From assembly GCA_015069525.1 (NCBI GenBank), contig SVIK01000019.1, forward strand, positions 1 through 17,743: 17,743 nt of DNA. Reading direction: 5' to 3'. The DNA comes from Clostridiales bacterium (lineage in GTDB: Bacteria > Bacillota > Clostridia > Christensenellales > Borkfalkiaceae). Below the pieces are notes generated by a model, which did not search any database, was not told the DNA's origin, and worked only from the letters and a program-made list of their open reading frames with translations. Position numbers and translations under genes: made by a program. This document shows positions 14,491 through 17,743 of this stretch, piece after piece (the stretch's first letter is position 1; the number at the start of each line of letters is the position of its first letter).

Positions 14491-14543
14491 GTGTTCACGG
14501 ATAATTGTTTCACGGGAAACAATGTGCTATTTTTCATGAACAC
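14491..14543 (-). promoter_or_regulatory. Nested inverted repeats with near-parS core, in the NlpC/P60 gene leader
   Basis: The inner repeat is ATTGTTTC (14504-14511) and GAAACAAT (14516-14523) around ACGG. The 16-mer TGTTTCACGGGAAACA at 14506-14521 differs from the classical ParB site TGTTTCACGTGAAACA at one base. The outer repeat is GTGTTCA (14491-14497) and TGAACAC (14537-14543). Read as RNA from the predicted minus-strand start near 14543, the two stems nest and the ribosome binding site at 14472-14477 stays free. Whether it acts as DNA or RNA is open. Confidence 0.55.
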
Positions 14544-14549
14544 TTTTTG

Positions 14550-14579
14550 ATTATACAAAGAGGAAAGGGGGAGAAGCAA
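14550..14579 (-). promoter_or_regulatory. Promoter of the NlpC/P60 lipoprotein gene
   Basis: On the minus strand, TTGCTT (14579-14574), 18 bases, then a perfect TATAAT (14555-14550). The predicted transcription start is about 14543. The -35 is weak, so confidence is moderate. Confidence 0.6.
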
Positions 14580-14586
14580 GAAAATA

Positions 14587-14611
14587 TCCTCCGCCAAAAA
14601 TTGGCGGAGGA
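14587..14611. repeat. Perfect 11-bp hairpin between divergent promoters
   Basis: TCCTCCGCCAA (14587-14597) and TTGGCGGAGGA (14601-14611) pair around AAA. On the minus strand a weak T-rich stretch (ATATTTTC) follows, so it could end antisense transcripts; no plus-strand T-run follows. No gene feeds into it from either side. The rest of 14612-14723 is purine- and A-rich and holds nothing that I can support. Confidence 0.6.
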
Positions 14612-14723
14612 GGAAAAAAACGGGAGAAAGGGGAGATTAAGGAAAAAAGGAACGAAAAAGAAGCTTTTTTTGCCAAAATCAAGCAAAGCAGTAAAAATTT
14701 TTAACCGTTGCTTTTCTCCCCGC

Positions 14724-14752
14724 TTGCGAATTTATAGTAAGTGTGTTATAAT
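14724..14752 (+). promoter_or_regulatory. Promoter of the PHP / 69-aa / HAD operon
   Basis: TTGCGA at 14724-14729, 17 bases, then a perfect TATAAT at 14747-14752 preceded by an extended TG at 14744-14745. Transcription should start near 14759, about 24 bases before the PHP gene. Confidence 0.8.
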
Positions 14753-14782
14753 TAAAAGGCGTAAAGCAATAAAGGTGTGTAT

Positions 14783-15619
14783 ATGAAAAAATTTTTAACG
14801 GACGTGCATACGCATTCTACCTATTCTCACGACGGAAAATCGGCGCTTCCCGATATGCTTTCCCATGCCCTTGAAAAGGAAATCGCTTTTTATGGCGTTG
14901 CCGAGCATTTCGATTTCGATTCCTATCTTTTGGGCGGATTTAAAAACATAATGACGGACGCCGAAGAATATTTTCACGGCGCAAGACATTTACAAGAAGA
15001 CTATGAAGGGTGCATGAACGTACTTATCGGCGCGGAGTTTGGCTATGCAAAAGACGGGCGCGTAATGGAATTTTATAAGAATTTACAAGAAAAGTACAAG
15101 CCCGATTTCGTGGTGAATAGCGTGCATACGCTCAACGGGAACGATTATTATTTTCAAGGCGCTTTTTACTGCGTAGTGGACGGTAAAAAAGTTTTAAAAG
15201 ATAAGAAAGAAGTGTATAAGGAATATCTTCTTGCCATCCGCGAGAGCTTGGACGCTCCCTTTGCTTACGACATCGTCGGGCACGTGGGGTACGTCACGAG
15301 GTATGCTCCTTACGAGGATAAGAGTATGCGGTATGCGGATTACGCCAAAGAACTCGACGATATTTTGCTAACGATTATCCGTAAGGGGAAAATTTTGGAA
15401 ATAAACGCTTCCAGAGGGAAGGGTGGTTTTTTGCCTACGGAAGAGATATTGAGAAGGTACTACGAGCTGGGCGGAAGAATGGTTTCATACGCTTCGGACG
15501 CGCACTCTACGGATAAGATAGCGAATAACCGTGACGAGGTGGTTGCGCTTTTGAAGGGGATTGGTTTTACGCATATAACGGTGCCGTGTAAGGGCGAATA
15601 TATCAAGGTGGAGATTTGA
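14783..15619 (+). CDS. PHP-domain phosphoesterase, histidinol-phosphatase (HisJ/HisK) type
   Basis: A 278-residue metal-dependent phosphoesterase. The metal ligands of the PHP fold are visible: H9 and H11 in DVHTHSTYSHDG, H16, E41-H42 in VAEHFDF, E85 in GAEFGY, H115 in NSVHT, H167 in IVGHVGY, and D239-H241 in YASDAHSTDKI. The layout and length fit histidinol-phosphate phosphatase, the next-to-last enzyme of histidine synthesis. However, no his gene is nearby, so another phosphate monoester is possible. The ATG at 14783 has AAAGG at 14771-14775; a GTG two codons upstream is too close to that site. It is first of three tightly packed genes. Confidence 0.88.
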   Translation: MKKFLTDVHTHSTYSHDGKSALPDMLSHALEKEIAFYGVAEHFDFDSYLLGGFKNIMTDAEEYFHGARHLQEDYEGCMNVLIGAEFGYAKDGRVMEFYKNLQEKYKPDFVVNSVHTLNGNDYYFQGAFYCVVDGKKVLKDKKEVYKEYLLAIRESLDAPFAYDIVGHVGYVTRYAPYEDKSMRYADYAKELDDILLTIIRKGKILEINASRGKGGFLPTEEILRRYYELGGRMVSYASDAHSTDKIANNRDEVVALLKGIGFTHITVPCKGEYIKVEI

Positions 15620-15620
15620 C

Positions 15621-15830
15621 GTGTCGGAATTGGATTTGTTAAAACTGATGCAACGCTACGGCGAGGAAACGGAGATTGCCGATTTTACCCCTGAGGAGTT
15701 GCAAGAACTGCTTGAAAAAATGCAAAACGGCGACGAACCGCTTCCTATGACGGTAGAGGCGTTTAAGGAAAAGTATTTTGCTTATTACGACGACGTCAAG
15801 GATAAAACGTTGAAAAAACAGGATTGGTGA
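15621..15830 (+). CDS. Unrecognised 69-residue acidic protein
   Basis: A small soluble, acidic protein that I do not recognise. It looks helical (ELDLLKLMQRYG and TPEELQELLEKMQNGD) and ends in an aromatic, charged tail (EKYFAYYDDVKDKTLKKQDW). It starts at a GTG one base after the PHP stop, with GGTGGAG seven bases upstream, and ends four bases before the HAD gene. The tight spacing at both ends and the ribosome binding site support real translation. There is no membrane segment, Cys pair or catalytic motif. A partner or stability role toward one of its neighbours is only a guess. Confidence 0.7.
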   Translation: MSELDLLKLMQRYGEETEIADFTPEELQELLEKMQNGDEPLPMTVEAFKEKYFAYYDDVKDKTLKKQDW

Positions 15831-15834
15831 GAGC

Positions 15835-16557
15835 GTGAAGAAAAGCAAAAAACAATACGAGTGTTTGATTTTCGACGCCGACCATACTCTTTTAAATTAT
15901 ATCGCGGACGAATATGCGGGGTTTACTCGCACGTATGCGCGGATAGGCATGACGGTGACGGACGAATTATTAAAAGACAGCCGTTTTTTCTCGGAAGAAA
16001 CGTGGACGGAAGCGGGGCTGTACGACGTGGATAAACCGTCGGTACAAGCAAGCTATCACGCCGTTTACCGCTCGCACGTGACGGGAATTTTTGAAAAGGT
16101 GTTTCAAAAACACGGCAAGCCTATCAACGCATCGGCAAAGGAAACGGGCGAGATATTCTTAAAAGAATTGGAAAACGGTGGCGCGACTTTGGGAAAGGCG
16201 TTGGAGGTATTGACGGCGCTCTCTCAAAGATACGACGTATGTATTGCGACAAACGGGCTCGCCGATATACAAAAGGGTAGGTTGAAGGAATTTGCGAAGT
16301 ACGCAAAAATCTACGTGTCGGAAGAAGTAGGACATATCAAGCCGTTGTCTGCATTTTTCAAGAAGATATTGGCGGATACGGGATATGCAAGCGAAAAATG
16401 CTTAATGATAGGCGATTCGTTGCGCTCGGATATAGACGGGGCGAAATCGGTGGGAATGGACGGATGCTGGTTCAATCCCGAACGCAGAGAAAACACGACG
16501 AAAGTCTTTCCCGATTACGAGATAGCAAGGATAGAAGAATTATACGAATTTTTGTAA
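15835..16557 (+). CDS. HAD-superfamily phosphatase, YjjG-like
   Basis: A 240-residue HAD hydrolase with a helical cap. Motif I is DADHT, with nucleophile D14 and acid D16; motif II is ATNG with T139; motif III is K169 in GHIKP; motif IV is GDSLRSDIDGA with D194 and D199. The FDADHTLL opening, the EEVGHIKPL stretch and the size suit the YjjG group of pyrimidine nucleoside-monophosphate phosphatases, in which the motif reads DADDT. His at the fourth position (D14-A-D-H-T) is a small difference. The GTG start lies four bases after the 69-residue gene, with a poorly spaced GGTGAG, so coupling is likely. The operon ends in a terminator. Confidence 0.87.
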   Translation: MKKSKKQYECLIFDADHTLLNYIADEYAGFTRTYARIGMTVTDELLKDSRFFSEETWTEAGLYDVDKPSVQASYHAVYRSHVTGIFEKVFQKHGKPINASAKETGEIFLKELENGGATLGKALEVLTALSQRYDVCIATNGLADIQKGRLKEFAKYAKIYVSEEVGHIKPLSAFFKKILADTGYASEKCLMIGDSLRSDIDGAKSVGMDGCWFNPERRENTTKVFPDYEIARIEELYEFL

Positions 16558-16560
16558 AAG

Positions 16561-16602
16561 AAAAACTGCGTTCAGCCGATTGGCTGAACGCAGTTCTTTT
16601 TT
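16561..16602. terminator. Bidirectional terminator after the HAD gene
   Basis: A perfect 14-bp stem AACTGCGTTCAGCC (16564-16577) and GGCTGAACGCAGTT (16582-16595) has a GATT loop. Six T follow on the plus strand and an A-run precedes the stem, so it also works for the minus-strand DUF308 gene ending at 16613. Confidence 0.95.
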
Positions 16603-16612
16603 ATTCGTTTGA

Positions 16613-17083
16613 TTATTTCAACGCTTTGATGAGGGCGATGATGCCTTCTACAAGGAAGAATATACCAGCGATGAGGAAGAGGATATCCACGCGGAAGAAC
16701 AAGCAGATGGCAATCGCTACGATAACGACGGGCTCTACGAAGATAAGCACTTTGGAAAGCAAAGTCTTATTCTTTTGCAAATTCTTGCATGCTTCGATAA
16801 CTTGCAATACGCCGTAAATAAGAAGGACAACGGCAAGCACGATACGCGCGATATCGATAAGCAACCAGCCAAAGAGGATAACTACGACACCGAGCACCGC
16901 TTTGATTACGCAGGGAATCCAATCTTTGTTTAAAAGGTCGAGTACGGCAACGACGATAAGGGCTACGCCAAAGAGAGTCATTGCAATACTGATAACGCCG
17001 GCTTTGAACACGATGAACAAAATGCCGAGCACAATCATGATAATAGACATGAGTAAGTTGTTGGGAAGTTCTTTCTTTTTCAT
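16613..17083 (-). CDS. DUF308 / HdeD-like small membrane protein
   Basis: A 156-residue protein made almost wholly of six hydrophobic segments in three short hairpin repeats (for example LLMSIIMIVLGILFIVF, then VVILFGWLLIDIARIVLAVV, then ILFLIAGIFFLVEGIIALI). This repeat pattern is that of the DUF308/HdeD family (PF03729), whose best-known member helps acid resistance in E. coli; no function can be inferred here. The ATG at 17083 has AAAGGAG seven bases upstream on the minus strand. A perfect consensus promoter lies just before it, and a bidirectional terminator lies after it, so it is monocistronic and probably well expressed. Confidence 0.82.
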   Translation of the reverse strand: MKKKELPNNLLMSIIMIVLGILFIVFKAGVISIAMTLFGVALIVVAVLDLLNKDWIPCVIKAVLGVVVILFGWLLIDIARIVLAVVLLIYGVLQVIEACKNLQKNKTLLSKVLIFVEPVVIVAIAICLFFRVDILFLIAGIFFLVEGIIALIKALK

Positions 17084-17113
17084 AATAAGCTCCTTTAAAA
17101 ATTTTATACTGTC

Positions 17114-17142
17114 ATTATACTATGAAAAATAAGGTTTGTCAA
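17114..17142 (-). promoter_or_regulatory. Fully consensus promoter of the DUF308 gene
   Basis: On the minus strand, perfect TTGACA (17142-17137), 17 bases, perfect TATAAT (17119-17114). The leader is about 24 bases. Confidence 0.9.
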
Positions 17143-17185
17143 ATACGTGTTTGCAAAAAAAATGCAAAAAAACCGATAAGTTTTA

Positions 17186-17224
17186 TAAAAAATAAGCCGT
17201 TTTTACGATATTGTAAAACGGCTT
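17186..17224 (-). terminator. Intrinsic terminator of the small membrane protein gene
   Basis: On the minus strand, AAGCCGTTTTAC (17224-17213) pairs with GTAAAAACGGCTT (17206-17194, with one bulged base) and is followed by a six-T run. It lies nine bases after the stop at 17233. Confidence 0.88.
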
Positions 17225-17232
17225 CACATTAT

Positions 17233-17478
17233 TCAGTTTTTCTTGTCGTCTTTGTTCGCTGGATGAAGAAAATCGGCTTCCTTTTCAGGCTCTTTTTCCT
17301 GCGAAATGTTTTTCAGCTCGTTTTGCATTTTGCAAAGGCGCATCAATACGAAAAAGAGAATTGCGACGAAAGCAAACAAGCCTGCCCAGCCCCAGCCAAG
17401 GAAAGTTCCCACGGGAAAAACACAGGCGACGCATATCACGGCTAGGATGGTAAAAATGATTTGAAAGGTTAAAAGCAT
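17233..17478 (-). CDS. Small two-helix membrane protein, function unknown
   Basis: An 81-residue protein with two hydrophobic segments (about 3-24, LTFQIIFTILAVICVACVF, and about 29-47, GWAGLFAFVAILFFVLM). A highly charged Glu/Lys tail of roughly 35 residues (ISQEKEPEKEADFLHPANKD) is probably cytoplasmic. No family was recognised. The ATG at 17478 has GAGGAAAA upstream on the minus strand. It has its own promoter and terminator, which supports a real gene. It is separated from the DUF308 gene by that terminator. Confidence 0.75.
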   Translation of the reverse strand: MLLTFQIIFTILAVICVACVFPVGTFLGWGWAGLFAFVAILFFVLMRLCKMQNELKNISQEKEPEKEADFLHPANKDDKKN

Positions 17479-17526
17479 AAGATTTTCCTCTATATGTAGT
17501 GTGCTTCATGCGTATATATTATATAT

Positions 17527-17555
17527 ATTGTATCACGCACGCGTACGAAAGTCAA
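17527..17555 (-). promoter_or_regulatory. Promoter of the small membrane protein gene
   Basis: On the minus strand, TTGACT (17555-17550), 17 bases, TACAAT (17532-17527). An alternating TA stretch (17515-17529) lies around the -10 and start site. Confidence 0.8.
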
Positions 17556-17565
17556 GCGCCTTGCG

Positions 17566-17634
17566 AAAAAAGAAAAAAGCAATAAAAAAAGCTCGAAAAA
17601 AACTTTAAAAAAAGTTGAAAAAAGTGTGAAAAAA
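17566..17634 (+). promoter_or_regulatory. Helically phased A-tracts upstream of a promoter (curved DNA / UP element)
   Basis: Seven runs of six or seven A lie at 17566-17571, 17573-17578, 17584-17590, 17596-17602, 17607-17613, 17618-17623 and 17629-17634. From the second on, their centres are 10.5 to 12 bases apart, in phase with the DNA helix, which gives intrinsic bending. The series ends three bases before the -35. Confidence 0.75.
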
Positions 17635-17637
17635 CGC

Positions 17638-17667
17638 TTGACAATAGAAAAAGCTTTGTGGTATTAT
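17638..17667 (+). promoter_or_regulatory. Strong promoter reading out of the window
   Basis: Perfect TTGACA at 17638-17643, 18 bases, TATTAT at 17662-17667 with extended TG at 17659-17660. With the phased A-tracts this resembles promoters of highly expressed translation genes. Transcription should start near 17674. Confidence 0.8.
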
Positions 17668-17674
17668 ATACAAG

Positions 17675-17725
17675 CTGTCCGCCAGAAAGGGGACGCCCCG
17701 AACTGAATTGTTCGGCGAAAAGCAG
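17675..17725 (+). ncRNA. Compact three-way-junction leader RNA
   Basis: P1 pairs CTG (17675-17677) with CAG (17723-17725) and CGCC (17680-17683) with GGCG (17714-17717). P2 is GGGG (17689-17692) with CCCC (17696-17699). P3 is GAAC (17700-17703) with GTTC (17710-17713). P2, P3 and the 3' strand of P1 abut with no unpaired bases. No start codon with a Shine-Dalgarno follows before the window ends. It is perhaps a ribosomal-protein autoregulatory leader (an L13-type leader is one candidate, from memory only). Confidence 0.5.
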
Positions 17726-17743
17726 ATTAAAAACAGAATAAGA

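Noticed and set aside
14505..14786. A 93-residue plus-strand frame
   Set aside because: It begins at a TTG inside the palindrome with no Shine-Dalgarno, is a lysine-rich translation of A-rich intergenic DNA, and runs through the PHP promoter into the next gene.

Overview
The window looks like chromosomal DNA from a Gram-positive, Firmicutes/Clostridia-type bacterium of intermediate GC. The sequence reasons are AGGAGG-type ribosome binding sites, textbook TTGACA-17-TATAAT promoters, the lon-ysxC gene pair, a SpoVB/YabM-like flippase followed by a methylase-MazG fusion (the yabM-yabN order of Bacillus), a lipoprotein NlpC/P60 hydrolase, and VanZ-like and DUF368 membrane proteins. An uncultured gut clostridium is my guess only. 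No insertion sequence, prophage, CRISPR array, tRNA or rRNA gene was seen. The content is mostly housekeeping and cell-envelope genes.

Layout. At 1-186 lies the end of rpmA with its terminator. A strong promoter then drives lon and ysxC (412-3525, terminator at 3538). Next come a MOP-family flippase, mazG and dusB (3636-7388), the first two overlapping by ATGA. A consensus promoter and a leader with two competing hairpins precede a membrane-anchored UDP-sugar 4,6-dehydratase (7526-9439), which converges on an ECF transporter S component (9518-10102, minus) through a shared bidirectional terminator. Behind that is an unrecognised 327-residue protein (10212-11195, minus). A divergent region with a perfect inverted repeat separates it from the operon VanZ-like / DUF368 / ComF (11376-13607). 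ComF converges on an NlpC/P60 lipoprotein (13638-14465, minus), whose leader contains a near-parS palindrome. A three-gene coupled operon follows: PHP phosphoesterase, a 69-residue unknown and a HAD phosphatase (14783-16557). Two small membrane proteins lie on the minus strand (16613-17083 and 17233-17478). The window ends in a very strong-looking promoter preceded by helically phased A-tracts and followed by a compact three-way-junction leader RNA, whose gene lies outside.

How the genes fit together. Several products bear on the envelope: a lipid-linked sugar flippase, a sugar dehydratase, a DUF368 protein of the undecaprenyl-phosphate translocase family, a VanZ-like protein and a cell-wall hydrolase. 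Lon, YsxC, DusB and MazG are quality-control and translation housekeeping proteins. I do not see a clearly new defence or mobile system. The most interesting material is regulatory: two envelope-gene leaders that appear to begin with 5'-terminal stems, a predicted leaderless mRNA, repeat or palindromic operators at two promoters, and the phased A-tract promoter with its structured leader at the right edge. All promoter and RNA-fold calls were made by eye.
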